A DNA stretch of 64,000 nucleotides. Origin: Microcaldota archaeon. Its GTDB lineage: Archaea; Micrarchaeota; Micrarchaeia; Anstonellales; JAHKLY01. Location: assembly GCA_020854825.1 (NCBI GenBank), contig JAHKLY010000001.1:1-64000 (forward strand), written 5' to 3'. The translations under genes and the position numbers were made by a program. Positions 17,855-27,729 of the stretch are shown one piece after another; within the stretch, counting starts at the first letter, position 1, and each line of letters starts with the position of its first letter. The notes below the pieces were generated by a model that saw only the letters and a list, made by a program, of their open reading frames with translations, was not told where the DNA came from and ran no database searches.

Positions 17855-17930
17855 AATATCACTTAGTAGTTCACATTTATAAATTTTAAACCTATGAAAG
17901 CTTTAAACTATTTACTGTAGTACCATATAC

Positions 17931-18605
17931 ATGAAAAACGAAATAATAGTATTATTATGTTTAGTTCTTTGTACTTCTATTATTTTTGCGCAACAGCAAG
18001 GAGTACAAAAACAAACAATAGTATCAATAGGAGAAAATACGTCTTCTGAAAATAATCAACCATCTGCACAAATTCAAACAAACACTCAAACTTCAGAAGA
18101 AAATAAAGGACAAACAAATCAAATACAACAAACTGTTACTGCAAAAATAAGAACAGGTAACTATACAACTGAAACTGGAGAAAATATACAAATACAAGAA
18201 CAAAAAAATAATCAAATAAAAATAAGTTCAAAAGAAATCTCTGCAAATACTAATTTAAATGTCACTTCGGAAAATGAAGGTGAAAAAACAAAATTAAAAT
18301 TAAAACTTAGTAATGGAATGAATATTGAATTAAAGATTATGCCGGATACAGCTTCTGAAACAGCAATACAAGCATTAAAATTAAATATTTGTACTGAAGA
18401 AAATAATTGTCAAATAGAATTAAAGGAAGTAGGTCAAGGAGAACAAATACAAGCAGCTTACGAGATTAAAGCACAAAAACAAGTTAAAATTTTAGGAATA
18501 TTTCAAACACAAATGCAGGTACAAACACAAGTAAATGCAGAAAACGGAGAACTCATAAAAACAGAAAAACCCTGGTGGGCTTTTTTAGTAACTGAATCAG
18601 AATAA
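17931..18605 (+). CDS. unknown exported Gln/Asn/Thr-rich protein
   Basis: A 224-aa product with a signal peptide (residues 1-20, ending IIFAQQ), a low-complexity Q/N/T/E region to about residue 85, then a beta-rich segment with two cysteines (ICTEENNCQIEL) and a C-terminal PWWAFL segment. No family is recognised. It resembles the small secreted proteins common in DPANN genomes. It is separately transcribed, with AT-rich promoter sequence just before it. Confidence 0.7.
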   Translation: MKNEIIVLLCLVLCTSIIFAQQQGVQKQTIVSIGENTSSENNQPSAQIQTNTQTSEENKGQTNQIQQTVTAKIRTGNYTTETGENIQIQEQKNNQIKISSKEISANTNLNVTSENEGEKTKLKLKLSNGMNIELKIMPDTASETAIQALKLNICTEENNCQIELKEVGQGEQIQAAYEIKAQKQVKILGIFQTQMQVQTQVNAENGELIKTEKPWWAFLVTESE

Positions 18606-18643
18606 AGCATTACTTTTTAATTTCTTTTTTTTATAAAATTGTT

Positions 18644-18880
18644 ATGACTAAAGACATTAAAGAACGAATTGAAATAGATCTGCGAAAATTCGAAGATTCA
18701 ATAAAAGAAATAGATTCTGAAACAAAAGAGAAATATAAACATATTATAGACTTAGCAGAGCGATATTACTATGATACAAAATACTTTGTTGAAAAAAAAG
18801 ATTTGACAACTGCTTTTGGCGCAATTGTTTATGCGCACGGCTTAATAGATGCTTTGAAAAAATTAAATGAAAAAGAATAA
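18644..18880 (+). CDS. DUF357 family protein
   Basis: A 78-aa all-helical protein with the DUF357 pattern: a first charged helix, then KHIIDLAERYYYDTKYFVEKKD and AFGAIVYAHGLIDAL. The fold is a helical hairpin widespread in archaea; its function is not established. It lies just upstream of trm1 and is probably co-transcribed with it. Confidence 0.85.
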   Translation: MTKDIKERIEIDLRKFEDSIKEIDSETKEKYKHIIDLAERYYYDTKYFVEKKDLTTAFGAIVYAHGLIDALKKLNEKE

Positions 18881-18906
18881 ACTGTATACAGAATAGAAGT
18901 GAAAAA

Positions 18907-20058
18907 ATGGAAAAAGTAAAAGAAAACACAACAGAAATTCATACAAAAGAAAATATCTTCTATAATCCGCATATGGAATTATGCAGAGATATATCTTCAT
19001 TATGTGTTGGTGCAATTAAAGATAAACTAAGAATATGTGATGGCTTTAGTGCAACAGGTATTAGAGGTATAAGATATATAAAAGAAAATGAAAATGTTGA
19101 ATCTATTGCATTAGTAGATGCTAACAGACACGCGCTTCCTTTAATGAAAAAAAATATTAAATACAATAAAGTAACTAGTAAAAAAGCAACAGCTTATAAT
19201 GCAGATATTTTACAGCATTTATTTGGCAAAGATTACAATTTTATTGAGTTAGATCCATTTGGTTCACCCCAAAGTTTCTTAAGAAGTGCAATAGGCGAAT
19301 TTGCTTCTAAATCATATATAAAAACTGCATATCTATCTGTTACAGCAACTGATACTGCTGTTTTATGCGGAGCAAAACGAAAAGCTTGTATTAAATTATA
19401 TCATTCTTTTCCAATGAATAATTATTTATGTCATGAAATGGGTTTGCGAATTTTATTAGCAAATATAAGTTATGCTGCTACCGAATATGATTTTTCAATA
19501 GAACCTTTATTTTCATTATCTCACAGACATTATTTCAAAACAATCATTAAATTAGAGCGAGGCGCTGAAAAAACAGCTGAAACTTCAAGAAAAATTGGAT
19601 ATTTGGAATTTAATCCTTCTACTCTAGAGATACAAACAAATGAATTACCTAAAAATACAAACAAAAAGAAAACAGAAGAAAAAGGCAATGAGAATGGAAA
19701 AGCGGATAAACTTGAAAATACAAACAAAAATGAAAACTGGGAAATAGCAGGACCATTATGGTTAGGTAATTTACATAATAAAAACATACTTCAAAACATG
19801 AGAGAACTAAATGAAAAGCGCAATTACAAAAATAAATATAAATTAAATACTTTACTAATTACTCTTATTGAAGAAACTGATATGCCTGTTGGGTTCTATA
19901 GAACAGACAGATTATCAAAAATATTAAAAAAAGAATCACCAAAATTAGAAAAACTAATTGAAAAATTAAATAAAAAAAATAAAACAACTAAAACTCATTT
20001 TGATTCAATGGGCTTCAAAACAAGCATAAATATAAAAGAAATAAAAAAGAAATTTTAA
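18907..20058 (+). CDS. trm1: tRNA (guanine26-N2)-dimethyltransferase Trm1
   Basis: A 383-aa SAM-dependent enzyme that makes N2,N2-dimethylguanosine at position 26 of tRNA. Family marks are the N-terminal HTKENIFYNPHMELCRDIS, the SAM loop DGFSATGIRGIRYI, ALVDANRHAL, the catalytic ELDPFGSP and TATDTAVLCG. The C-terminal part has GPLWLGNL and TDRLSKILK. A Lys/Asn/Glu-rich insert at about residues 243-272 breaks the C-terminal domain, and the zinc-binding cysteines found there in many archaeal Trm1 proteins are missing. Confidence 0.95.
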   Translation: MEKVKENTTEIHTKENIFYNPHMELCRDISSLCVGAIKDKLRICDGFSATGIRGIRYIKENENVESIALVDANRHALPLMKKNIKYNKVTSKKATAYNADILQHLFGKDYNFIELDPFGSPQSFLRSAIGEFASKSYIKTAYLSVTATDTAVLCGAKRKACIKLYHSFPMNNYLCHEMGLRILLANISYAATEYDFSIEPLFSLSHRHYFKTIIKLERGAEKTAETSRKIGYLEFNPSTLEIQTNELPKNTNKKKTEEKGNENGKADKLENTNKNENWEIAGPLWLGNLHNKNILQNMRELNEKRNYKNKYKLNTLLITLIEETDMPVGFYRTDRLSKILKKESPKLEKLIEKLNKKNKTTKTHFDSMGFKTSINIKEIKKKF

Positions 20059-20459
20059 GAAACTAAAACTCCATTGATTACACCATCTTGACCAGGTCTA
20101 CTTGTTACTTTTACTTTTCCAATATTGGTTTCTAAAATTGAACCTTTTGCAATAATATTCATCCTAGCATGATGTCTATTTTCTGGAGATTGTGCTACAG
20201 ACTTTACTTCTGCTTTTTTAATTATATTTTTTCCATTTTCTTTAACTGCAACATTAACCAAAAATGATTTTCTTGGTTTAATTTTTTCGTTTCCTCCTCT
20301 TGTCCTAACAATCTTTAATTCCTCACTTGTTTTTTGATTAACTACTCTTGTATTTATTGATGGTCCTCCTACTTTTGACAATTTTTTGTCGCTCTTTTTT
20401 CTAACCCTTGCTCCTGTACCCCTATTTGTCTTTTTAGATCTTCCATGATATTGTTCCAT
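20055..20459 (-). CDS. rps8e: 30S ribosomal protein S8e
   Basis: A 134-aa archaeal-length S8e: YHGRSKKTNRGTGARVRKKSDKK at the N-terminus, RTRGGNEKIKPRKSF, NRHHARMNIIAKG and RPGQDGVINGVL at the end. It binds 16S rRNA in the small subunit. The ATG at 20459 is chosen because GAGGTG lies eight bases before it; the TTG further up is inside the leader. The stop overlaps the end of trm1 by four bases in convergent orientation. Confidence 0.96.
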   Translation of the reverse strand: MEQYHGRSKKTNRGTGARVRKKSDKKLSKVGGPSINTRVVNQKTSEELKIVRTRGGNEKIKPRKSFLVNVAVKENGKNIIKKAEVKSVAQSPENRHHARMNIIAKGSILETNIGKVKVTSRPGQDGVINGVLVS

Positions 20460-20547
20460 AATATTACACCTCAAATATAAAAATACTAGAATTTAAATTC
20501 TAGCTAAAACAGTACTATTTTATATATATAGTCTTATTTAAAAAAGT

Positions 20548-21009
20548 ATGGTTTTACTAAGGATATACTCTGAAATAGAAGATATTAAAAAATTATTCCA
20601 AATTATTAATGATTTAATCAAAAATGAAATATACCAACTGATTGACCCAAAATATATTGTTTCTGAGAGACAAATAGAAATTGCATTGGATAAAGCTAAG
20701 AATGCGTTTAAACAAGGAAAAAACAAGTCTAAGTCATTAAATAATGAATTATTACTATGGATATGTGCTGAAAAACATGTTTCTCAAGCCATTAAAAAAG
20801 CAGGCGCCAAAAAAACATCTGATTTTTTCCTTTTTTACAAAGGAAATAAAAAAATCGAAAACATTTTAGAACAAATACAAGCTAAAAAACTTAAATTAGA
20901 ATTTACTCCTGATTTAAAAGCACTTAAAATAGACAAAAAACTACTTAAAACTTATAAATTAGAAGACCTAGTTTTAGAAAAAATGGCTGTTTCATATTTA
21001 GAAAGATAA
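20548..21009 (+). CDS. cgi121: KEOPS complex subunit Cgi121
   Basis: A 153-aa protein matching archaeal Cgi121/TPRKB: SERQIEIALDKAKNAFKQGKN, then NELLLWICAEKHVSQAIKKAGAKK in the middle. In KEOPS it binds the CCA end of tRNA and supports Kae1/Bud32 in making t6A37. The sequence starts within a few bases of the presumed TATA box (TATATATAG at 20521-20529), as for a leaderless message. Other KEOPS genes are not in the window. Confidence 0.8.
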   Translation: MVLLRIYSEIEDIKKLFQIINDLIKNEIYQLIDPKYIVSERQIEIALDKAKNAFKQGKNKSKSLNNELLLWICAEKHVSQAIKKAGAKKTSDFFLFYKGNKKIENILEQIQAKKLKLEFTPDLKALKIDKKLLKTYKLEDLVLEKMAVSYLER

Positions 21010-21012
21010 AAA

Positions 21013-21032
21013 AAGATAATTAGAATTATCTT
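21013..21032. terminator. bidirectional hairpin between convergent genes
   Basis: AAGATAAT and ATTATCTT pair across a short TAGA loop directly after cgi121 and within the last codons of the convergent gene at 21026-21358. Adjacent A and T tracts suit termination on both strands. The evidence is sequence symmetry only. Confidence 0.45.
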
Positions 21033-21358
21033 AGTGCATAATTATCTCTTGTTTTTTGCTTTAAATCTATTCTTGCTACTTTTTCCATCTTTTGTGGTTT
21101 TGCTCTTGCGCATGCAATTAACATATCTACATTTGGGTCTCTTTGTGATGTAAAATGAGGTACTATAGGCCCCTGTTTTTTAATAACTGGTTTTGAATAT
21201 TTATCTAAATGTTTTGCTCTTTCAATATTAGATACTGCAGTTGATACTCCAATTAATACTAAAACCACACATATTGAAGCTTCTAGTTTATTTTTAAAAT
21301 TCTTAAAAAATTTTGAATTGTGTATAACTTTCTCTATCTCTTCCATCATCTCATCCAT
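21026..21358 (-). CDS. unknown small membrane protein
   Basis: A 110-aa product with an amphipathic N-terminal helix, one transmembrane segment at about residues 28-44 (ASICVVLVLIGVSTAV) and a basic C-terminal tail that would be on the other side of the membrane (KPQKMEKVARIDLKQ). A GGTGAT ribosome binding site precedes the ATG at 21358. I recognise no family. It sits between the KEOPS gene and the winged-helix gene of the pilus region. Confidence 0.65.
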   Translation of the reverse strand: MDEMMEEIEKVIHNSKFFKNFKNKLEASICVVLVLIGVSTAVSNIERAKHLDKYSKPVIKKQGPIVPHFTSQRDPNVDMLIACARAKPQKMEKVARIDLKQKTRDNYALR

Positions 21359-21496
21359 ATCATCACCTTTTTGCTCTTTTGAAACTGGTTATTACATTTT
21401 GAAAAATAGATTTATAAAACTATTGATGGTTACGAGGAAAAAATACCAGATTATTATTTTTAAACACAAATACACTAAAACAATTGAAAAATTAAG

Positions 21497-22765
21497 TTAG
21501 GAAATACCCAATTGGCTATACATCATTTGTTTTGTTAAAGGAAGTTCAATATCCAAAACATTGTGTATGAATATAAATACTTCAACTACTAAATGAGGAT
21601 CAATCCCCGTAATTTTGACAATGTCTTTAAAAGAGGGAACTCTACCTATTAATTCATATACATAAACTCCTTCTCTCCCATATTTTTTATATATTGCAAA
21701 TCCTTCATCCCCATATTTATACCTTATTTGCTCTCTGTCCATTGATTTAAATAAAGCAGCGTCTCTTATTGCTAAAAATTCCATCAATTCATCAATTTTA
21801 ATTAATTTCATATTAAGTTCTACTGCTAAATCAATAACAGTTCTTTCACCATCTATCAAATCAAAAACTTTAGTTCCATCAGAACCAAATTTTAATGCTA
21901 TTTCAGGTCCAATTCTTAATTTTTGTGAAAAATTCAATTTAGATTTAACTGGTATGTCAATAGGTATGATATTCTTATCATCTGCTTCTGGTTCTACTCC
22001 TTCTAGTTCATACTCAGTTAAAGGAGATAATTTCTTCAAATGTTTTTCTTTAGAAGGTTTCTCTAATTTAATTATTCCTTGTTTATCTAAAAACTCTAAA
22101 ATTTCAATTAATTTAACTTCTGTTACTCCTGTTTTTCTAAGTATTTCTTCTGCTGTCCTTTGACCATCTATTAAATTATAAACATTAACACCTGAGTCTC
22201 CATATTTATCAAAAATTATTTTTTCTATTGGAGATAAATTTTGTTCCTCTTTCTTTGGTTTTTCTGGGGGTTTTGGAGGTTCTTTTGGTTTTATTTTGGG
22301 TTCTTCTTTTATCTCTTCTTCAGCTGGATAAACAGGGGGTTTTCTATTTTGCTTAACTATTTCGGTTGGCTCTTCACGTATTATTTCTTCCCCTCTCGTT
22401 TCAGTTGCATCTTTTAAAACTAGTTCTGTTTCTTCTGGTTTTTTATGATTTTCTTCAATATTCTGAGAGATACTTTTTTTGATATCTTCAACTTCTTCTT
22501 TAGTGACTATTGGCTCAGGTTGATCAATAGGTAAATCTAAAGTACCTTGAATTTCAATTATGTCTTTTTTTTCCATAATTTGAAGCATTTCAAGTAATTG
22601 TTCTTTAGTTGTTCCTGTTTCTTTTATTAATTTTTCAAAGGATACTGAAGTTTTAATACTAATATACACTTTGATTCCAATTTCACCAAACTTTTTTCTT
22701 ATCCAATTTTGATTCTTTATTGAAGTTAATGGATCTTTTTTCTTTCTCCTAATATCTGTACACAT
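21497..22765 (-). CDS. protein with four winged-helix-like repeats
   Basis: A 422-aa soluble protein built from four related ~55-residue modules: KFGEIGIKVYISI (near residue 25), KYGDSGVNVYNLIDGQRT (near 180), KFGSDGTKVFDLIDGERT (near 290) and KYGREGVYVYELIGRVPS (near 355). Each continues with a helix-turn-helix and ends in a wing-like strand (for example DKQGIIKL). Modules 1 and 2 are joined by a long acidic/Pro-rich linker. It may act as a scaffold or transcription regulator. It is divergent from the coiled-coil gene with about 50 bp between starts, just before the pilus genes. The GTG at 22780 is an alternative start. Confidence 0.75.
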   Translation of the reverse strand: MCTDIRRKKKDPLTSIKNQNWIRKKFGEIGIKVYISIKTSVSFEKLIKETGTTKEQLLEMLQIMEKKDIIEIQGTLDLPIDQPEPIVTKEEVEDIKKSISQNIEENHKKPEETELVLKDATETRGEEIIREEPTEIVKQNRKPPVYPAEEEIKEEPKIKPKEPPKPPEKPKKEEQNLSPIEKIIFDKYGDSGVNVYNLIDGQRTAEEILRKTGVTEVKLIEILEFLDKQGIIKLEKPSKEKHLKKLSPLTEYELEGVEPEADDKNIIPIDIPVKSKLNFSQKLRIGPEIALKFGSDGTKVFDLIDGERTVIDLAVELNMKLIKIDELMEFLAIRDAALFKSMDREQIRYKYGDEGFAIYKKYGREGVYVYELIGRVPSFKDIVKITGIDPHLVVEVFIFIHNVLDIELPLTKQMMYSQLGIS

Positions 22766-22818
22766 ATTGTTAATTATCACAGAAATCTTTATAAGTCTTT
22801 AAACCATGATTACATAGT

Positions 22819-24504
22819 ATGGAATTTGATGAATTACTTATTAGTACTGGTGTTGATGCATTAATCAAACTAGTTCACGAGAGAGAAAAAATAGAATTAG
22901 AAAAAGCAGCAGACGAATTGGAACTCCCATTTCAAACTGTTGAAAGTTGGGCCCAAGTATTAGAAGAGCAAGGAATTATAAAAATAGATTACCAATTTAC
23001 AAAAGTTTATTTGAGTTGGATTCAAGGTGCAGAGGGAAAAATTCTTGAAAAAGTAGGTGATGTTAAAACACAAAAAGAAAATTTAAAACAAATGATTAAT
23101 TCAATTAAAAAAAGGATTGAAGAAAAATCAAAAGAATTAGAGGATATTGAAAAAGAGTATCACAACATTTTGAATCTTTTTGATCCAAAATTGGTATACA
23201 TTCAACAAAAAGTTAAAGAAATGGAAAAATTAGGGACGGATGCACAAGAGATTCTGCAACAACATCATTCAAAATTAAATAATTTAAAAATTGATTTAGA
23301 CTCATTTTCAGAACATTTAATAAAAAAAGAAAAAGAATGGAAAGAGTTATACGCTAACATATCAGATCCCAATAATAGACTTAAAGGATTTAAAGAATTA
23401 AAATATATTGAACTAAAACTTAAAACAGATATGGAAAATTCTATCAAAGAAATAGAAAATATACAAAATATAATCAAAGAACAAAAAAGTGCGTATTCTG
23501 AATTTAAAAATATGGACCAGCAATTGGAGTCTACTAAAAAAGAAATAGAAATCTTAAAAAAAATTATAACACAAACAAAAGAACAAACAGAAGATATAAA
23601 TTCAACTTATAAAACAATTAAACAAAACTTAAAAAATGGATCATTTGAAGATACAATTTTTGCTTTAAAAAACATCAAAGGTACAATCCCCGAAATAATC
23701 AAACAAACTGAAGAGATTAAAAATAAAATAGAAACCCAAATAATTGAAATAAACAAATTGGAGAATGCATACAAAAAAATTGAAACAAAAGAAGGAAAAC
23801 TACTTTTAGAAATATTAGAAAAAAGATTAAAAACATTTGAAGAAAATACTATAAACTTAGAAAAAATAATAAAAAAGGTAGAAAATACAAAAAAGACAAA
23901 AATAGACATTAAAAAACAAACTGTCGAATTAGAAAATTTAGACAAAGAAGTAAGCAAACAAAAAGACGTTCTAATTAAAAAAACACAAAAAATAAAAGAA
24001 GAAATAGACAAAGTTTTAGATCCAATAAATGAATTTGATTCTAAATACAAAAACCTTAAAGAAACTGTATTATTTTATTCTAAAAGAATGGAAAATTTAG
24101 AAAAAGAGTATAATTCAAAAAGGGAAAGTATAAAAAATGAACAAGAAGAAATAACAAAAAAGATGGGAGAATATAATAAATTGGTAAAACAAGAAATAAT
24201 AAAAATAAATGAATCAATAGAAAAATATGAAACTATAATAAAAGAAAAAAATGACATTGATAGAGTTTTTATTAAAATAAGAGAGATTAAAGAAATGAAA
24301 AATAATATAACGATTGAACTAGAAGTATTAAACAAAAAAATAGATTTGGTAAGATTACCAAGGAAAAAAGGAGAGGCAATAGAAATATCTAGTGAAATAA
24401 GAGAATTTGGAGATGCTGTTGAATTAAATAAAACAGAAGAAAAAATATTGCAAAGAAAAAGAAAAGAATTGAGAGATTTAATAAAAGAAATGTGGGAAAG
24501 TTAA
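22819..24504 (+). CDS. winged-helix protein with ~470-residue coiled coil
   Basis: A 561-aa soluble protein. Residues 1-70 are a winged helix (KAADELELPFQTVESWAQVLEEQGIIKI). From about 75 to 545 it is almost continuous Lys/Glu/Ile heptad sequence, interrupted near residues 110-125 (NLFDPKLVYI) and 270-290. It has no ATPase motifs, so it is not an SMC protein. It lies 105 bp upstream of the pilus ATPase on the same strand and is divergent from the four-module winged-helix gene. A link with pilus assembly is suggested by context only. Confidence 0.75.
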   Translation: MEFDELLISTGVDALIKLVHEREKIELEKAADELELPFQTVESWAQVLEEQGIIKIDYQFTKVYLSWIQGAEGKILEKVGDVKTQKENLKQMINSIKKRIEEKSKELEDIEKEYHNILNLFDPKLVYIQQKVKEMEKLGTDAQEILQQHHSKLNNLKIDLDSFSEHLIKKEKEWKELYANISDPNNRLKGFKELKYIELKLKTDMENSIKEIENIQNIIKEQKSAYSEFKNMDQQLESTKKEIEILKKIITQTKEQTEDINSTYKTIKQNLKNGSFEDTIFALKNIKGTIPEIIKQTEEIKNKIETQIIEINKLENAYKKIETKEGKLLLEILEKRLKTFEENTINLEKIIKKVENTKKTKIDIKKQTVELENLDKEVSKQKDVLIKKTQKIKEEIDKVLDPINEFDSKYKNLKETVLFYSKRMENLEKEYNSKRESIKNEQEEITKKMGEYNKLVKQEIIKINESIEKYETIIKEKNDIDRVFIKIREIKEMKNNITIELEVLNKKIDLVRLPRKKGEAIEISSEIREFGDAVELNKTEEKILQRKRKELRDLIKEMWES

Positions 24505-24609
24505 AAAATAAGTAATTTTTCTGTTTCTTTAAGTAAATTACTCTTTTAGAAAGACTTTAAATAGTTAATGTTTATATCTTTATTATATGATAATACAGCT
24601 GGTGGTTAG

Positions 24610-26187
24610 ATGACTAATAAAAAGAATACAAAAAATGATGTTGAAGAATCTACTCCATTAAAACCTGTAATAAGTAGTGTAGAACAATTAAGAACTACTG
24701 GAACAGGAGGAGTTATAGATTCATACTTTTTTAAAAGTGAAAATATTCCCGTAAATATTAAGATTTTAGATACAAAAGATTATGTGCCTCATTATGTAGT
24801 AACTATTCCTGGATTAGCAGAAGGGACAAAAATCATATTAAACACATTAAAAGGAGAATTGGTTACAGATGTTAAATTAGATATATCTGAATTGATTGAC
24901 CCAAAAAAAGCAGAGCAAGTTAAGAGAAAATTTGGAGATAAGGCATTAAAACTTTTAGACAAACATTTTCCTTCTTTAACTCCAGAAACAAAACAAGTAC
25001 TGGCCTCTTATTTAATACAAAATACACTGGGATTGGGCGACTTAGAAGTCCCAATGCACGACGATAATTTAGAAGAAGTTGTAATTAATTCATCTGAAGA
25101 TCCTATATGGGTATATCATAAAAGATACGGATGGTTAAAAACAAATATTAAAATAAAAAATGAAGAATCAATATATGATTATGCTGCAATGATAGCAAGA
25201 AAAGTAGGACGACAGATAAATATTCTAAATCCTTTATTAGATGCACATTTACAAACAGGAGATAGAGTAAATGCCACTTTATCTCCAGTATCAACTTTTG
25301 GAAATACAATAACTATAAGAAAATTCTCAAAAAATCCTTGGACTATGCCTTTATTTGTTAAAACTAAATGTATTTCTCCAGAATTAGCAGGACTTTTATG
25401 GTTATGTGTACAAAATGAATTATCTTTATTAATTGCTGGGGGTACTGCGTCAGGTAAAACTTCATTTTTAAACGCACTTGCAGGGTTTATACCTCCAAAT
25501 CAGAGAATTGTATCAATCGAAGATACAAGAGAATTAACTTTACCTTCATTCTTACACTGGATTCCTATGAGCACAAGAGAACCAAATCCAGAAGGAAAAG
25601 GAGAAATAACTATGCTTGATCTTATGGTAAATTCATTAAGACAAAGACCAGATAGGATAATAGTTGGTGAGGTTAGAAGACAAAGAGAAGCAGAAGTTAT
25701 GTTTGAAGCTATGCACACAGGACACTCAGTATACGCAACAGTACATGCAGATAATGTTGAACAAACAATAACAAGACTCGTTAATCCCCCAATAAATGTT
25801 CCGAATACAGTTTTAGATGCATTAGCTGGAATCGTAGTTCAATTCAGACATAGAAGATTTGGGATTAGAAGAACATTAGAATTTGCAGAAGTGATGAAAG
25901 GTGGAGAATTAAACATGTTACACCAATGGGATATTAAAACTGATAAACTAAAAGAAGTTGGAAAAACTATATCAATAGCAAATACATTACAATTATATGC
26001 AGGTATGTCAATAAGAGAGATTGAAAAAGATATAAGTGAAAAAGCAGAAATTATTGAATGGATGAATAAAAATAATTATATCAAAGTTGATGAAGTAGGA
26101 CACATAGTCGCACAATATTATAAAAACCCAGAAATATTACAAGAATTTGTGAAAAAAGATAAAAAATGGGCGTTTGATTATGAATGA
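24610..26187 (+). CDS. type IV pilus/secretion assembly ATPase (VirB11/PilT/FlaI family)
   Basis: A 525-aa hexameric ATPase of archaeal type IV pili. Walker A is LIAGGTASGKTSFLN near residue 280; the Asp box is VSIEDTRELTLP; Walker B is RPDRIIVGEVRRQREAEVMF; the His box is GHSVYATVHADN. A ~160-residue N-terminal domain precedes the conserved NTD2. It powers pilin polymerisation from the cytosolic face. GGTGGT is close to the ATG. It overlaps the next gene, giving an operon of ATPase, linker protein, two platform proteins and pilin. Confidence 0.95.
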   Translation: MTNKKNTKNDVEESTPLKPVISSVEQLRTTGTGGVIDSYFFKSENIPVNIKILDTKDYVPHYVVTIPGLAEGTKIILNTLKGELVTDVKLDISELIDPKKAEQVKRKFGDKALKLLDKHFPSLTPETKQVLASYLIQNTLGLGDLEVPMHDDNLEEVVINSSEDPIWVYHKRYGWLKTNIKIKNEESIYDYAAMIARKVGRQINILNPLLDAHLQTGDRVNATLSPVSTFGNTITIRKFSKNPWTMPLFVKTKCISPELAGLLWLCVQNELSLLIAGGTASGKTSFLNALAGFIPPNQRIVSIEDTRELTLPSFLHWIPMSTREPNPEGKGEITMLDLMVNSLRQRPDRIIVGEVRRQREAEVMFEAMHTGHSVYATVHADNVEQTITRLVNPPINVPNTVLDALAGIVVQFRHRRFGIRRTLEFAEVMKGGELNMLHQWDIKTDKLKEVGKTISIANTLQLYAGMSIREIEKDISEKAEIIEWMNKNNYIKVDEVGHIVAQYYKNPEILQEFVKKDKKWAFDYE

Positions 26188-26806
26188 TTTGAACAATAAA
26201 GGCTTTGAAGAAATAGTTATAGAAATTCAAGAATATGAACAAAATCTTAAAAAATCAAAAAAAATAAATTATGAAATAGAAGGAATAGACTTAGGAAAAA
26301 CAATAAAAACAAAAATAACTGGTCTGACTTTTGACCAATTAATAACCGAAGTTCAAAAAATTGAAAAAATGATAGCTGCAAAATCATATAATACTGAAAT
26401 GTTAAGTGAGATTTCATCTATAAAAGATGAAACTATAAAAGAACAATTTAAGGAAGTTATAAAACCCCAACAAAAAAGAATTAAAATTGAAAAAAAACCG
26501 TTAATAAAAGAAGCGATTGCAGAAAAAAAAGACGAAAAAATTGAAAAAATTAGTTGGGAAGACCAAATTAATAAGATAGATGAAATAAACTCAATGAGAG
26601 ATTATATTTTAATATCTTATGCTCGTGAATATATAAAGGAATTATATGATAAATTCAATTCAGGAGAAATATCTCCTGAGGAATTTAGATATGAAACAAG
26701 GAAAAAAATGGCTATAAACCATGGAATTTCCGAGGAATTAATACAAGAAAGAATCAAAAAAGAGAAAAATCCATTTGAAGAATTAAGTCAAACTGATAGA
26801 GGATAA
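26180..26806 (+). CDS. unknown helical protein in the pilus operon
   Basis: A 208-aa soluble protein, highly charged and helical, with no membrane segment and no motif I recognise. It lies between the ATPase (8-base overlap) and the first platform protein (five-base gap), so it is made with the pilus machinery. It could be a cytosolic adaptor between ATPase and platform. The TTG at 26174 is a less likely start than the ATG at 26180. Confidence 0.75.
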   Translation: MNDLNNKGFEEIVIEIQEYEQNLKKSKKINYEIEGIDLGKTIKTKITGLTFDQLITEVQKIEKMIAAKSYNTEMLSEISSIKDETIKEQFKEVIKPQQKRIKIEKKPLIKEAIAEKKDEKIEKISWEDQINKIDEINSMRDYILISYAREYIKELYDKFNSGEISPEEFRYETRKKMAINHGISEELIQERIKKEKNPFEELSQTDRG

Positions 26807-26811
26807 TAAAA

Positions 26812-27720
26812 ATGAAAGAAGAACAAGAAGCAAAACACCCATACATTTCAAAACCAGTTAGAAGAAAAAAGATAGATATTAAAAGATCTGACAAATTATC
26901 TAACCTTGCAGAATCTATTGCTGCATATTTTCCAAATTTAGAAAAAAATTTAAAAATGGCAAAAATGGACACAGATACTGGAAATTTTGTTATTAAAGTA
27001 TTAATTACTTCTGTAATTTATACATTTGCAATTATAATCGCTTTATTCGCAATTTTATTCACATTCAATTTACAATTATTATATTTATTACCTGGCACCA
27101 TTCTATTATTCACATTTATGTTTTTCTTTTGGATGTCTTTACCTGCAGTTAAAATGCTTCAAAGAGCTAGAAAAATTGATCAAGATATTGTTTTTGCAGG
27201 AAGACACATTGTAATTGCATTAAAATCAGGTATACCTTTTTTTGATGCTATGGTTGGAGTGACAGAAGGGTATGGTGCAGTAAGTGAAGAATTTAATAAA
27301 ATAATAGAAGATATAAGTTTAGGAAAACCAGAAACTACTGCTTTAAGAGAAGCAGGAGATAATTGCCCCTCAAAATATTTCAATAGGGTAATTTTACAAA
27401 TGGTTAATGCAATTGTTTCTGGAACAGATATTGCAGTTGCTTTAGATTCTACATTAGATCAAATAGCAAAAGAACAAGTTATTAGTTTAAAGGCATATGG
27501 TCAAAAACTAAACCCATTAAGTATGTTCTTTATGCTTTTTGGTATTATATTTCCTTCATTGGGAGTTGTTTTTTTAATAGTTATACTATCATTTGCAGGT
27601 GGTGAAGCACTAACAATAGCCCCTGTATTATTACCCTTAATATTTTTACTTATAGTCGCGATACAATTTTCATTTGTATCTATAATGGAGTCTTCAAGAC
27701 CAAGATTTGAATTAACTTAG
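26812..27720 (+). CDS. pilus platform protein, first half (TadC/FlaJ-like, T2SSF domain)
   Basis: A 302-aa membrane protein. Two helices at about residues 63-85 and 88-108 precede a T2SSF domain (VFAGRHIVIALKSGIPFFDAM, then LGKPETTALREAGDNCPSKYF), followed by two C-terminal helices. It is half the size of FlaJ/ArlJ, and a second platform gene follows at once, so the integral membrane platform is made from two polypeptides as in Tad systems. Confidence 0.9.
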   Translation: MKEEQEAKHPYISKPVRRKKIDIKRSDKLSNLAESIAAYFPNLEKNLKMAKMDTDTGNFVIKVLITSVIYTFAIIIALFAILFTFNLQLLYLLPGTILLFTFMFFFWMSLPAVKMLQRARKIDQDIVFAGRHIVIALKSGIPFFDAMVGVTEGYGAVSEEFNKIIEDISLGKPETTALREAGDNCPSKYFNRVILQMVNAIVSGTDIAVALDSTLDQIAKEQVISLKAYGQKLNPLSMFFMLFGIIFPSLGVVFLIVILSFAGGEALTIAPVLLPLIFLLIVAIQFSFVSIMESSRPRFELT

Positions 27721-27729
27721 GTGGATAAA